The notes under the pieces: model-generated
Seen by the model: the letters and a program-made list of their open reading frames with translations, nothing else
The model's database searches: none
What the model was told of the DNA's origin: nothing
Made by a program: the position numbers and the translations under genes
Shown here: positions 52,951 to 63,300 of the stretch, piece after piece
How positions within the stretch are numbered: the first letter of the stretch is position 1
Layout: each line of letters begins with the position of its first letter
DNA from: Flavobacteriales bacterium
GTDB taxonomy: Bacteria; Bacteroidota; Bacteroidia; Flavobacteriales_D; Sanyastnellaceae
Assembly: GCA_027491215.1 (NCBI GenBank)
Contig: JAIXWP010000070.1
Location: forward strand, 1-64,000
Reading direction: 5' to 3'
Length of the DNA: 64,000 nt

Positions 52951-53480
52951 AACTCGGTGCCAAGCTTTTCACGCAATATACGCAATACTTTGCTCATGCG
53001 CTTTTCAACTGCCTTTACCGAAAGACCAAGGCGTTCTGCTATCTCCACATACGTGAGATCTTCCATTCTATTCATGAGAAAAACTTCGCGACCGCCCTCT
53101 GGTAAAGCAGCGATTACCTGACTGATTTTATCATGGTATTCAGACATTTGAAGGAGCTTTTCAGGAGAATCATATTCTCTATCTAGCCCTGGCTTTTTCT
53201 GAAATTTATAAAGAAGTTGTTGTCTCTTTAATTGATTGATCATCACATTTTGTGCGATCGTGTAGAGATAAGCCTTGATAGTACGTTTATCTATTCTATC
53301 TCTTGTTTCCCAAAGCTTTACGAATACATCTTGCGTGATATCTTCGGCCATGTCGACATCCCCACATCGATAGTAAACAAACGATCGAATGGGTTTGAAA
53401 AACTCTTTAAATGCCTGATGATATTCGGCATCCGTGAGTTGTTCTAATTTTTTATCTGGACGAAAGAGGCTTAATAACAC
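52947..53480 (-). CDS. ECF-family RNA polymerase sigma factor
   Basis: 177 residues from GTG; RpoE/FecI-type. Region 2 (FKEFFKPIRSFVYYRCGDVDMAEDITQDVFVKLWETRD) and region 4 with the HTH (ALPEGGREVFLMNRMEDLTYVEIAERLGLSVKAVEKRMSKVL) are plain. Such factors direct transcription of their own operon, typically on a signal through the STN receptor and FecR. It is first in the operon, overlapping the receptor by 4 bases, and divergent from the alpha/beta hydrolase across 116 bases. I could not fix its promoter. Confidence 0.94.
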   Translation of the reverse strand: MLLSLFRPDKKLEQLTDAEYHQAFKEFFKPIRSFVYYRCGDVDMAEDITQDVFVKLWETRDRIDKRTIKAYLYTIAQNVMINQLKRQQLLYKFQKKPGLDREYDSPEKLLQMSEYHDKISQVIAALPEGGREVFLMNRMEDLTYVEIAERLGLSVKAVEKRMSKVLRILREKLGTEL

Positions 53481-53596
53481 AATGTACTAGTCAATTGGTA
53501 AATCGGTTTATGGCATTATTGTCAAAAGTATACCGATTGTCACATTTTAGGTGGCGAATATGGCTTAAACTTTTACTTTGGCTCAAAACCACTAGT

Positions 53597-54634
53597 ATGC
53601 ACAAGCTTGGAATAACCCTACTTTTTTCTTGTATTCTTATGACGCTAAGCGGACAAGAAGAACTCCTCATTCCGCATCCAGATGGGCATTCGTTGGCAGG
53701 AACTCTTGTATTGCCAAGCGGCACTGGACCGTTTAAGTGCGTGATATTAATTTCTGGTAGTGGGCCACAAAATAGAGACGAGGAGCTTTTGGGTCACAAG
53801 CCATTTCAAGTTATCTCCGATCATTTATCAAAAACAGGCACTGCTGTATTTCGCTTTGATGATCGCGGCATTGCTAAAAGTACAGGAGACCATGACAAGG
53901 CCACAAGTGCTGATTTCGCTTCGGATGTGGTCGCGATCTATGATTATTTATCCAAGGACAAAAGAATAAATACCTCTCAAATTGGACTAGCTGGTCACAG
54001 TGAAGGCGGAATGATTGCGGCAATGGCCGCAGTAAAACGACCAACTGTAGCATTTGTCATTTCTCTTGCTGGCACTGGTGTTTCTGGAAAAGACGTGTTG
54101 TTTTTACAGAATTTTTTGATTGCAAAAAAAATGGGACTTAATGATGAACAAGCTAAGACACAACAGGAGAATGTGATGCGCCTCATCAACATCATCGAAT
54201 CTGAATCCGATACAGCAGTAGCTAAACAAAAATTAACGGATGCTTTCGATGAGCAATATGGAGCCCAGAAAGAATTCATTCCAAATTATGATGAAATGCG
54301 CAAAGGGCAGATTGCTTCTATGGGTAGTCCATGGATGCGTTTTTTTGTGACATATAATCCCGCAGATGATTGGAAAAAAGTGAAATGTCCCGTTTTAATT
54401 TTGAATGGTGCAGACGATATACAAGTGATTGCCGATCAGAATATGTCAGCTATTGCTGCTGCTTTAGAAAACGGCGGCAACAGTAATTATCAAATGGTTC
54501 TTTTTCCAAAAATGAATCACTTGTTTCAATATTGCGAAACTTGTTCCTTGCAAGAGTACAGTACTATTCAAGGTTGTTTTGAATTGGATGTACTCACTGA
54601 AATGGAGGAATGGCTGCGCAAGACTATTCGTTAG
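53597..54634 (+). CDS. secreted alpha/beta hydrolase
   Basis: 345 residues from the ATG giving MHKLGITLLFSCILMTLSG, a signal peptide before QEELL; a longer frame starts inside the intergenic region and is rejected. Alpha/beta-hydrolase fold of the dienelactone/peptidase S9-S15-like group: ILISGSGPQNRDEELLGHKP, FDDRGIAKSTGDHD, nucleophile elbow LAGHSEGGMIAAMAA (Ser), acid ILNGADDIQVIADQ (Asp), and His in FPKMNHLFQYC. The catalytic triad is complete. Substrate is unknown (esterase or peptidase). A TTACTTTG box precedes it. Confidence 0.88.
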   Translation: MHKLGITLLFSCILMTLSGQEELLIPHPDGHSLAGTLVLPSGTGPFKCVILISGSGPQNRDEELLGHKPFQVISDHLSKTGTAVFRFDDRGIAKSTGDHDKATSADFASDVVAIYDYLSKDKRINTSQIGLAGHSEGGMIAAMAAVKRPTVAFVISLAGTGVSGKDVLFLQNFLIAKKMGLNDEQAKTQQENVMRLINIIESESDTAVAKQKLTDAFDEQYGAQKEFIPNYDEMRKGQIASMGSPWMRFFVTYNPADDWKKVKCPVLILNGADDIQVIADQNMSAIAAALENGGNSNYQMVLFPKMNHLFQYCETCSLQEYSTIQGCFELDVLTEMEEWLRKTIR

Positions 54635-54695
54635 TCTGTTTAAAAAAATGAGAATTAGCATGTAAAAATGCCTTTAAATAAAAGGGCGCTTTATT

Positions 54696-54703
54696 TACAT
54701 TTG
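54696..54703 (+). promoter_or_regulatory. candidate -7 box before the epimerase-type gene
   Basis: TACATTTG, exact TAnnTTTG, 38 bases before the ATG; a TTTA is a weak -33 candidate. Confidence 0.4.
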
Positions 54704-54741
54704 TCTCTCTCGTTCAATGAAAGCGAGCAAACCACATAGAC

Positions 54742-55713
54742 ATGCAAGGAAACATTCTTATCATTGGTGCCTCTGGACAGATAGGCATTGAACTCACGAT
54801 GGCATTACGAACGAAACACGGCGTGGACCGCGTAATTCCTTCGGACATTCGCAAACCCGATTTGGAACTGTTCAATGAAGGACCATTTGAAATCCTGAAT
54901 GTACTTGACAAAGCTCGCCTAGAAGAAGTTATTGCTGAGCATAACATTACTGAAGTGTATCAACTGGCGGCATTACTGTCTGCCACATCAGAAAAGAATC
55001 CTGCTTTCGCCTGGGATTTGAACATGAACGGTCTGTTTCATATTCTAGACATTGCAAAAGAAAAGAAGAATCTAAAGGTGTTTTGGCCTAGCTCTATCGC
55101 TGCATTTGGACCAAATACTCCAGCGGATAATACACCACAATACACTATTATGGAGCCTTCAAGTGTTTACGGAATCAGTAAGCTTGCAGGCGAACGTTGG
55201 TGCGAATATTATTTCCAAAAATTTGGTGTAGACGTTCGCAGCATTCGTTACCCTGGCCTTATCGGTTATCGCTCTGAACCAGGCGGCGGTACTACGGATT
55301 ATGCAGTGGATATTTTCTATCACGCATTAGATAATGGCAAGTACACAAGTTTCTTAAGTGAGAATACCATGTTGCCTATGATGATGATGGAAGACGCAAT
55401 CAAAGCGACCATTGGCATCATGGAAGCGCCATCAGAATCTGTAAAAATTCGCAGCAGCTATAATTTAGCGGGAGTGAGTTTTACACCGAAAGAGCTGGCG
55501 GAAGAAATCAAAAAACACATCCCTTCATTCGAAATAGATTACGCTCCTGATTTCCGTCAATCTTTAGCTGATTCTTGGCCGAACAGCATTGATGATTCAA
55601 GCGCAAGACAGGACTGGGGTTGGAATCATGAATATGATATGAGCAAACTTGTATCGACGATGATTACCGAGATTCGTAAAAAAAAAGCGGTAAGCATTGA
55701 AACTTCCAACTGA
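54742..55713 (+). CDS. epimerase-type L-threonine 3-dehydrogenase
   Basis: 323-residue short-chain dehydrogenase/epimerase family. NAD-binding IIGASGQIGIELTMAL, the Tyr/Lys motif SSVYGISKLAGERWCEYYF, and SSIAAFGPNTP with NTPQYTIMEPS. The overall pattern matches the bacterial GDP-mannose-4,6-epimerase-like threonine dehydrogenases (2-amino-3-oxobutanoate formation from threonine), such as those of Flavobacterium. The C-terminal GLIGYRSEPGGGTTDYAVDIF is a typical stretch. It is not followed by a kbl gene, which would be the usual partner, so the assignment remains family-level. Confidence 0.85.
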   Translation: MQGNILIIGASGQIGIELTMALRTKHGVDRVIPSDIRKPDLELFNEGPFEILNVLDKARLEEVIAEHNITEVYQLAALLSATSEKNPAFAWDLNMNGLFHILDIAKEKKNLKVFWPSSIAAFGPNTPADNTPQYTIMEPSSVYGISKLAGERWCEYYFQKFGVDVRSIRYPGLIGYRSEPGGGTTDYAVDIFYHALDNGKYTSFLSENTMLPMMMMEDAIKATIGIMEAPSESVKIRSSYNLAGVSFTPKELAEEIKKHIPSFEIDYAPDFRQSLADSWPNSIDDSSARQDWGWNHEYDMSKLVSTMITEIRKKKAVSIETSN

Positions 55714-55770
55714 CAACTCTCGTAAATAGGTGCAACATCTCCCAGTGTTGAACCTAACTTGAGTGTTGTT

Positions 55771-56655
55771 ATGAAGTGTTTCTATAAAATTGTATTAAGT
55801 CTTTCCCTAGTATTGATTGGCTTTGTAGCCTCCGCTATTCCTGGAGTGCGCTCTGGCCATAATGAAAAAGACGCCACTGGTCATCGCCAAGGGTATTGGA
55901 TCATTACTGGAGAAATGATTTCTGATAGACAATTCCCACCACAAGCTACAGTTGAGGAAGGCATGTACAAAGACGATCGCCGAGAAGGTCTTTGGAAAAA
56001 ATATTGGCCTAATGGCAAACTCCGTTCGGAGATAACCTACACATCAGGAAAACCTCTGGGTCCATATCGCGTCTATTACCAATCCGGTCAAATGGAAGAA
56101 CTTGGATTTTGGGATGATGGAAAAAACACTGGAGAATTCAAGCGCTTTTATTCGAATGGAAATATGAACCAGCATTTCTATTTTGGAACAAATGGAAAGC
56201 GTAATGGCATTCAATATTATTTTCATGAAAATGGCCGTCCTGCTTTGGTTGTAGAGATTAGCAATGGAATGGAGTCTGGCTCCATGAAACGATACAATGA
56301 AGACGGCGAATTAATCGAGGAGAAGATCTTCGAAAATGGAAAAATCAGAAAAGTAGTTTCTTCAAAGACCGAACCTGTTAAAGAAGATATTGTAAAAGCG
56401 GACCCACACAATCCTTCCATTGGAAAAGAAGCGACAAAAGCTATAGGTACTCCAAACGAAGCACAAGGCTTTAAAGCGAATGGCTTCAACACGTTATATG
56501 ATGCCAATGGTAACATCGTACAGAGCGGTGAATTCAGAAACGGAAAGCTACACTCCGGAAAATGGTATCGCTACAACAGCTCGGGCATTCTCACCAAAAT
56601 TGACCTTTATCAGAAAGGGCGATACATTGGTGAAGGCATTCAAGATGAAAAATAA
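55771..56655 (+). CDS. MORN/YwqK-repeat exported protein
   Basis: 294 residues from the ATG giving MKCFYKIVLSL. Signal peptide ends ASA before IPGVR, one of the two exported proteins without Gln at +1. It has at least six MORN-2/YwqK-type repeats with the G-x-W/F-x-x-Y pattern: EGLWKKYWPNGKLRSEITY, GPYRVYYQSGQMEELGFW, GEFKRFYSNGNMNQHFYF, GIQYYFHENGRPALVVEI, GSMKRYNEDGELIEEKIF, and a last one after a charged linker (HSGKWYRYNSSGILTKIDLY). Database names call these antitoxins, but no toxin partner is present. It ends at a terminator before cysS. Confidence 0.8.
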   Translation: MKCFYKIVLSLSLVLIGFVASAIPGVRSGHNEKDATGHRQGYWIITGEMISDRQFPPQATVEEGMYKDDRREGLWKKYWPNGKLRSEITYTSGKPLGPYRVYYQSGQMEELGFWDDGKNTGEFKRFYSNGNMNQHFYFGTNGKRNGIQYYFHENGRPALVVEISNGMESGSMKRYNEDGELIEEKIFENGKIRKVVSSKTEPVKEDIVKADPHNPSIGKEATKAIGTPNEAQGFKANGFNTLYDANGNIVQSGEFRNGKLHSGKWYRYNSSGILTKIDLYQKGRYIGEGIQDEK

Positions 56656-56674
56656 ATAATTCAATACATATTTT

Positions 56675-56713
56675 AGAGGTCTTCTTTCGGTGAAAGAAGA
56701 CCTCTTTTTTTTT
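56675..56713 (+). terminator. terminator before cysS
   Basis: A 13-bp perfect stem (GAGGTCTTCTTTC/GAAAGAAGACCTC) and a run of nine T. Confidence 0.92.
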
Positions 56714-56735
56714 CAATAAATACCTCAACCCTTCT

Positions 56736-56743
56736 TTACTTTG
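56736..56743 (+). promoter_or_regulatory. candidate -7 box of cysS (leaderless geometry)
   Basis: TTACTTTG (7 of 8), then CAAC and the ATG. The -33 position is occupied by terminator sequence and gives no clear match. Confidence 0.4.
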
Positions 56744-56747
56744 CAAC

Positions 56748-58217
56748 ATGGAGCAAAAGCTATATATCTATAACAGTCTTTCGAGAAAAAAGGAACTCTT
56801 CGAACCAATCGTTGAAGGCAACGTGGGCATGTATGTATGCGGCCCAACAGTTTACAGCGATGTGCATTTAGGAAACGTCCGTACGTTTCTTACGTTCGAT
56901 ATTGTCTATCGCTATTTGCAATTTCTTGGCTACAAAGTGAGATATGTTCGCAACATTACAGACGTAGGACACTTAGTGGGTGATGGAGACGTTGGAGAAG
57001 ATAAGATTGCAAAAAAGGCAAAGCTCGAAAAACTGGAGCCAATGGAAATCGTACAGAAGTACACCAATGGCTTTCATGATGTAATGCGTTTATTCAATAT
57101 TCTCAATCCATCGATTGAGCCTACTGCTACAGGACATATTGTAGAACAAATTGAAATGATTCAAGAAATCATTCAAAATGGATATGCCTATGAAAGCAAT
57201 GGTTCGGTTTATTTTGATGTTAGAAAATTCAACGAAAAATACCCTTACGGAAAATTGAGCGGACGGGTCATCGACGATTTGTATACCAATACACGAGAGT
57301 TGGATGGTCAGGATGAAAAGCGTGACGCCCTCGACTTCGCGATTTGGAAACAAGCCGACCCATCCCACATCATGCAGTGGAATAGCCCATGGGGCAAAGG
57401 ATTCCCAGGATGGCACCTTGAGTGTTCAGTGATGAGCACCAAGTATCTTGGAAAAACATTTGATATTCATGGAGGTGGAATGGACTTGAAGTTCCCTCAC
57501 CACGAATGTGAAATTGCACAAAATGTTGGTGCTACTGGTCACGAACCAGTGCGTTACTGGATGCATGGAAACATGCTTACAGTGAATGGCCGCAAGATGG
57601 CCAAGAGCGAAGGAAATGGCTTTACTCCGGAAGAACTTGTAACTGGTAATCACAAATTACTAGACAAAGGATACAGCCCAATGACCGTTCGTTTCTTTAT
57701 GCTTCAAGGACATTACACTTCAACGCTCGACTTCAGCAATGAGGCTCTGCAAGCGGCGGAGAGAGGATATAAGCGTATGACGGCTGCAATGAAATTAATG
57801 GAGAAGTTGGCACCATCTGACACGAGCGATGAAAATATTCAAGCTATAACGGATGCTTGCTATGCAGCAATGAATGATGATTTCAATACACCGATTTTGA
57901 TTTCGCATTTGTTTGAAGGCGTGCGCATCATCAATTCAATAAATGACGGCAAACTAAAATTGACGGCTCCAGATATTGCGCTTCTTTCAAAAACAATGGA
58001 TGAATTCTTCCATCAAGTGTTAGGTTTAAACATTGAAGATGCCGGTGCTAATGATGCATTGACAGAGCAATTAATGAATTTCATTTTAGAAATGAGATCC
58101 AATGCGAAGTCAAACAAAGATTTTGTGACAAGCGATTTAATCAGAGATTCTTTAGCCAAATTAAATATTCAAATCAAGGACACGAAAGAAGGTGCTACTT
58201 GGTCTATAAATGAATAA
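56748..58217 (+). CDS. cysS: cysteinyl-tRNA synthetase
   Basis: 489 residues; class I synthetase charging tRNA-Cys. HIGH motif [12 protein letters not shown] after the zinc ligand in [17 protein letters not shown]; zinc ligand Cys and His/Glu in GWHLECSVM and [33 protein letters not shown] as KMSKS. The full DALR-type C-terminal part follows. It overlaps the next gene by one base (TAATG), which links it with the glutaminyl-cyclase-like lipoprotein. Confidence 0.96.
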   Translation: MEQKLYIYNSLSRKKELFEPIVEGNVGMYVCGPTVYSDVHLGNVRTFLTFDIVYRYLQFLGYKVRYVRNITDVGHLVGDGDVGEDKIAKKAKLEKLEPMEIVQKYTNGFHDVMRLFNILNPSIEPTATGHIVEQIEMIQEIIQNGYAYESNGSVYFDVRKFNEKYPYGKLSGRVIDDLYTNTRELDGQDEKRDALDFAIWKQADPSHIMQWNSPWGKGFPGWHLECSVMSTKYLGKTFDIHGGGMDLKFPHHECEIAQNVGATGHEPVRYWMHGNMLTVNGRKMAKSEGNGFTPEELVTGNHKLLDKGYSPMTVRFFMLQGHYTSTLDFSNEALQAAERGYKRMTAAMKLMEKLAPSDTSDENIQAITDACYAAMNDDFNTPILISHLFEGVRIINSINDGKLKLTAPDIALLSKTMDEFFHQVLGLNIEDAGANDALTEQLMNFILEMRSNAKSNKDFVTSDLIRDSLAKLNIQIKDTKEGATWSINE

Positions 58218-59251
58218 TGATGTATAAAAAATTCAAGCAGCCATTTCGATTTGCCTTTACCCTAGCGCTCTTGGTATTGACAGCTTGTGAAAGCTGCACC
58301 GATACTCCACCACCAGTAAAGCCAGAGGATAAGCCTACGAATGAATCGGTAAACGTGCCGAAATTTCAAGCAGATAGCGCATATGCATTTGTAAAAGCGC
58401 AAGTTGATTTTGGCCCACGTGTTCCAGGCTCGTCACCACATTCAGCTTGTGGAGATTGGATGGTCGCTAAATTGAAGTCATACGGTGCAAATGTGATCGA
58501 GCAGAAAGGAACTACCACAACCTATGATGGAAAGTCTGTTCCACTACGCAACATTATAGCAGAATTTAACCCCGCTTCAAAAAAGAGAATCACACTTGCT
58601 GCACATTGGGACACTCGCCCATTTGGTGATAAGGACTCAAACGAAGGCATGTGGAAAAAACCAATTGACGGCGCGAATGACGGTGGCTCGGGAGTTGGCG
58701 TGTTGTTGGAAATGGCGCGCTTGTTTTCTGCTCAAGCACCTAAAGTGGGTGTAGATATTATTTTCTTCGATGTGGAAGATTACGGCACTCCAGAATTTGC
58801 AACACAAACCGACAATGATGTTTACACATGGTGTTTGGGTTCACAATATTGGGCACGCCAACCGCATAAAGTAAATTACAATTCGCAATGCGGAATTTTA
58901 TTGGATATGGTGGGAGCGAAAGATGCTACTTTCAATAAAGAAGGCAAATCAATGGAGGTTGCTATCGGCACCGTTGGTCGTGTTTGGAGTATTGCTGAAA
59001 GCCTTGGATATGGTAGTTATTTTCAAGACAGAACAGCACAAGAAATTGTCGATGACCACCAGTTTATGATTCTTGCGGGAGTGCCGACTATTGACATCAT
59101 TGATATGCGTCAAGAAACACAAGCAATGGGACTGAGTGGATATGGCTTTGGATCATTCCATCATACGCATAATGACAACATGAGTATCATCGATACTAAG
59201 ACCCTTGAAGCAGTGGGCACAACAGTTTCTCATTTCGTGTACAAATACTAA
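58217..59251 (+). CDS. glutaminyl-peptide cyclotransferase-like M28 lipoprotein
   Basis: 344-residue lipoprotein, lipobox LTAC (Cys24). M28 fold with one zinc site: AHWDTRPFGD region, Asp in GANDGGSGVGVLLEM, catalytic Glu in FFDVEDYG, and His in HHTHNDNMSIID. The stretch LLDMVGAKDATF closely resembles the LLDLIGAPNPTF segment of animal glutaminyl cyclases, so cyclisation of N-terminal Gln to pyroglutamate is the likely job rather than aminopeptidase. In Porphyromonas this enzyme acts on exported proteins with Gln at +1. It overlaps cysS by one base and the convergent lipase by 4. Confidence 0.8.
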   Translation: MMYKKFKQPFRFAFTLALLVLTACESCTDTPPPVKPEDKPTNESVNVPKFQADSAYAFVKAQVDFGPRVPGSSPHSACGDWMVAKLKSYGANVIEQKGTTTTYDGKSVPLRNIIAEFNPASKKRITLAAHWDTRPFGDKDSNEGMWKKPIDGANDGGSGVGVLLEMARLFSAQAPKVGVDIIFFDVEDYGTPEFATQTDNDVYTWCLGSQYWARQPHKVNYNSQCGILLDMVGAKDATFNKEGKSMEVAIGTVGRVWSIAESLGYGSYFQDRTAQEIVDDHQFMILAGVPTIDIIDMRQETQAMGLSGYGFGSFHHTHNDNMSIIDTKTLEAVGTTVSHFVYKY

Positions 59252-60330
59252 GGCTGATATCTCTCTGCAAGAAAGATATACGGTGCCATCATGTGATGGA
59301 TGAAATTATTGGTGGTACTCTCAGGATATTTTTGAAAATACGTTTCGTCGGCTCTAAGAATCACAAATGGGCCCACGCGTGAATAATTTCCTCCATCGAT
59401 AAAGTCTGGCATTTTATAAAAAGGCAGTTCCTTTTGAATGAGGGGATATGTCTTTTCACCTAAAATTTCCTTGTAGGTTTCGTGAGCATCTTGTGTTGCT
59501 CCATTGAGGTCATTATAAATTTTCTTCATCACCAATCTGGTCATAAACTTTTGCTTTTTGATGATCTCTTCAGCATTTGAAAACGGATTGGTAGTATTAA
59601 AATCATTCAATGTTTGAATCGTGATTGGTACCTCTGGAACCCAATCTGCGGAGTTCACCACCGACATACACCAACCACCCTTTGTGAGGTCTTCATAGTC
59701 ATAAGCGAAATGTAAGTTTCCTGGCTTGGGAGCGGCGCTGCAAATGGATTTAAAACGAATGTCTTTCCACATCATTCCTTTTGACTGCATATCGAATAAA
59801 TGCGCCGTCAACAAATAATTAATAGCTCCTCCTTGACTATGACCTGTTAAAATAAACTCGCGTATTCCGACACCGTAGCATGAATCTATTTTCGAAATAA
59901 CATCATCTGAAATAGAAGCAAGACCAATCAACCAACCGGGATGCACAGCGGCTTTTGGATTGCGTGCCAATTGATACTTGAAAATCTTATCAGGTTTCAC
60001 TTGAATTTCACCCTGTGCAGGAACCATTGCTGCATAAAAATTCTCAAGCCAGCTTATATTCTTTGCTGTAGTGCCTCGCACATTAATAACAGCATAACCC
60101 TTTTCTGAAATCCATAGATCCCAAAGATTATCTAAGCCCATGATTGGAGAACGATACACACGTTTAAAACCTATTGGTTCTGGGATATTTTTATAGAAGG
60201 TGCTATCACCAAATCGCGATGTCATTCGCATAATTTGAATGTATTCCTCCTTATCGAATTTCGGTTTTAGATTTTGAGAAAAAGAAAGAAGACTGCAAAA
60301 TGTACAAAGTGCAAGCAGCAAAGTTTTCAT
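59248..60330 (-). CDS. secreted lipase class 3-like protein
   Basis: 360 residues. Signal peptide MKTLLLALCTFCSLLSFS before QNLK. Lipase-3 type alpha/beta hydrolase: nucleophile elbow ILTGHSQGGAINYLL with Ser165, oxyanion region AVINVRGTTAKN, and the acid in VVNSADWVPEVPI. A His near the C-terminus (THxMMAP-type segment NNFIHHMMAPYIF) may complete the triad. No sorting domain, so it probably stays in the periplasm or leaves by another route. It follows the propeller-barrel gene by 21 bases in one operon. Confidence 0.85.
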   Translation of the reverse strand: MKTLLLALCTFCSLLSFSQNLKPKFDKEEYIQIMRMTSRFGDSTFYKNIPEPIGFKRVYRSPIMGLDNLWDLWISEKGYAVINVRGTTAKNISWLENFYAAMVPAQGEIQVKPDKIFKYQLARNPKAAVHPGWLIGLASISDDVISKIDSCYGVGIREFILTGHSQGGAINYLLTAHLFDMQSKGMMWKDIRFKSICSAAPKPGNLHFAYDYEDLTKGGWCMSVVNSADWVPEVPITIQTLNDFNTTNPFSNAEEIIKKQKFMTRLVMKKIYNDLNGATQDAHETYKEILGEKTYPLIQKELPFYKMPDFIDGGNYSRVGPFVILRADETYFQKYPESTTNNFIHHMMAPYIFLAERYQP

Positions 60331-60351
60331 AGTAATAGCTGTAAGAAAAAC

Positions 60352-63300
60352 TTAAAAATCTAAGTTAAGAGAAAGATAGAATACGCGAGGTAAAACTCTA
60401 CCATCATCCACTCCCCAAGCCCAGTCGGCACGCATAAAATAACCAAGCACTCGAGAGCGCAAACCGAACCCATAACCATAAATAATAGGCTCTTTATTAT
60501 TCTGAATTTGAACAGTAATTGGATTCTGATAAACTGTAGTTTGGTTAAATAAATTCTCTGTCGAATATGGTGTTTTTCCTGTCCAAGCAGAGCCCGCATC
60601 AAAGAATCCGACGATTTGGAAATTCTCTACAAAATCGTTCTTAATTGGTTTTCTCATCAAGTATTTGAACACTGGCCAACGCAATTCGGCATTCATTAAA
60701 GCGAACGAATTTCCATTTCTTGAATTGACATAAAAACCTCTCAATGGACCAATGAATGTTTGGTGCTGAAACACTGCGGTATCTAATGGAGGCAATGAAT
60801 TATCAACCTTTTGGAAAAGCCAGTTATCCACGCCGCCCAGATAGTGTGCGAGCTTATAGCGTCCCACAGAAGTAGATCCAGAGAAGCGCACCGCTGCAAT
60901 CAAATCACGATGTATTTTTTGATAGTGTCTGAAATCAAACCCAAGAATATTGAAGTCTGTTCTTGTGCCTGTCACATTTGGCTGCTGGTAGCGCTCTACC
61001 CAGAATTTGTAACGTGTACCGTTGTAAAGGTTCAATCCTCGATTGACAGTATTATCAAAAACATATTCTGCGCGCAATCCCAATTGATAAGTAAATCTTG
61101 TAGGCACTACAAGGCTTGTTGGATCAATACTAGATGTAACCGTTCTATCCTGACGTCCGATAACAGTCATGCGGAGGCTTGACAATTCTGTGAAAGGATA
61201 CTTCACTTGATAAGCGATCGAGTGCGTATGTATTTTATAGAAGCGGAAATTATCGAATGACTCTTGTGCTTGACGTTGAAGCATGATTTTTTTATCCCAT
61301 CGACTTCGCAAATTTTCAAGACTGATTCCAAAGTCGTTGTTTTGCAAATCAAATGCTAGGCGGGCCCCTCCCACTAATTTGTAATCCTCAAATAAATCGC
61401 TCAATCCAAATTTCACCAAACCTGAAATACCCGGATTGATAGAAGTTGGGCTTGTAAATCGTTGATAGAACGCATTCGTAAAACTATTATCCACCTGGCT
61501 AAGCACAAAGTCTGTAGCGAAGTTGAGTCGATAATTTCTTGATTTAGGAATTGAAAATTCTTGTGCTATAGAATCTGATTCAGCAATTTCTCCATCCTCT
61601 GTTATTTCTTGGATACGCACCGATTCCTTCTCATAGGTGTAATTCAGTTTTTCGTCTTCAAATACATAATTATCGGTGTCCACCTCATCTGGCGCAATGC
61701 TATCAGGCTTAATTGATATGATTTCAAGCAAATTCGACTCCTTTTCATCTGAAGCAGTTTCCTCAGAATACACATTATCAAATGTGGAGTCGTTCGCGCG
61801 ATTATCTTTATAGAAAATCGGTCGGGAGTTTTTCTTAAAGACCAATGTATAATCACCGGTTTGAGCATTAAATTGATAGTCTATCGGCCTTCGCGGGAAA
61901 TTTGAAAGCAGCTTCGCGCTGGTCAAATAGCGATAGTTGATAGTGGTATCAATACTTGCAATGGTACTGTCAATCGTTGCAAGGAAACGGTTATCAATTC
62001 CCTTTTCATTGCTGAGATATGTAAAGTGTTTCGTCTTGTATTCAGCGGGATGGTGCTCATCTGCCTCGGGCGTATTGGTTACACGCTCCAAAATTTTCCC
62101 TCGATTTTCGTAATCTAAAATGAAGATATCTTTATTCAATGCTATAATCTCTTCATCCTCTTCCTTGCGCAGTGTATCATCTTGTCGATTTGAAGCAAAG
62201 ATGATTCGCGTATCATTTTCAATGAAGCGCGGATTGATATCATCAAACGCATCGAAAGTGATTTGCTCTTGGTTATTCCCTAAAACCTGATAGACGAAAA
62301 TATCTGTTTGACCTTTGTTTGATCCACTGAATACAATCTTCTTTCCGTCTTGACTGTATTGCATGTCCACTACTTTCTCCAATCGGAACAACTCTTTTTC
62401 GACTTTCTTTTTTTCGGCTAATTCATAATTACCGATAAACGCACGTCCCCTCGCCTCGAAGATATAGGTAAGGATTTCCGACGTGGGGTGCCATGTTAGA
62501 ATGGGATAAGATTCATCAGCGATACGATCAAGACGATAATCTTTCTTGATGATCCGTTTTAACTTTTGGGTGGTGTAATCATAGACCCAAATCTTAGACT
62601 GCCCCATTTCATGCGTTACAAATGCAAGCTTGGTGCTATCCGGAGAAAGTTTGAATTGCGAGTAATTATATTTTTTCTTGTACTTAACAGGAAGCTGACC
62701 CAATTTTTTCTCCGATTTTTTCCAAGCTCTCTTTTCCGCGCGTGGAGCTTCTTTTGGAGGACGAGGACGAGTTCCGGGAATTAAAACATCACGTGTTTTA
62801 GAATATTTTTCTTTGTAATAATTGATGAACTCCTTTGTAATCTCTTCAGTAGAAAGTCCTAGCACAAATAAAAATCCACTTTCTACATTCCTACTTAGAC
62901 GAGTCATGTAGAGCACGTTCGGGATAACATTTTCACCATAAACTTCAGAAATAAATTTCCAGAAAGCATGTCCTGCGTATTGCGCAGACTTGCCTTCGAA
63001 TCTATTCATGGTTCCTACTTTTTTCTTTTGCACCAAATCGCGCATGAATAGTTCTGACTCTGCGGAGAACGGCGAAGCTGAGTAGGAAATGATTCCGTCT
63101 TCATACCACTTAGGCATGTTTAATAGCGTGTTGCTTTTCAGAACGTCCTTCCAATCACCACCATACATCATGTTATTAAAGAGCACCCTCGAGATATTAT
63201 CTCTGATTTGTCTTTCGAGTGCTGCATGATCACCTTCGTAGTAAACAAACATTTTGTTTCCCATGATGCGAGCGGCACCGCCGATGTTGTATTGGTCATC

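Noticed and set aside
55771..56655. Toxin-antitoxin antitoxin (YwqK)
   Set aside because: Only the repeat family name suggests it; the protein has a signal peptide and there is no toxin gene beside it.
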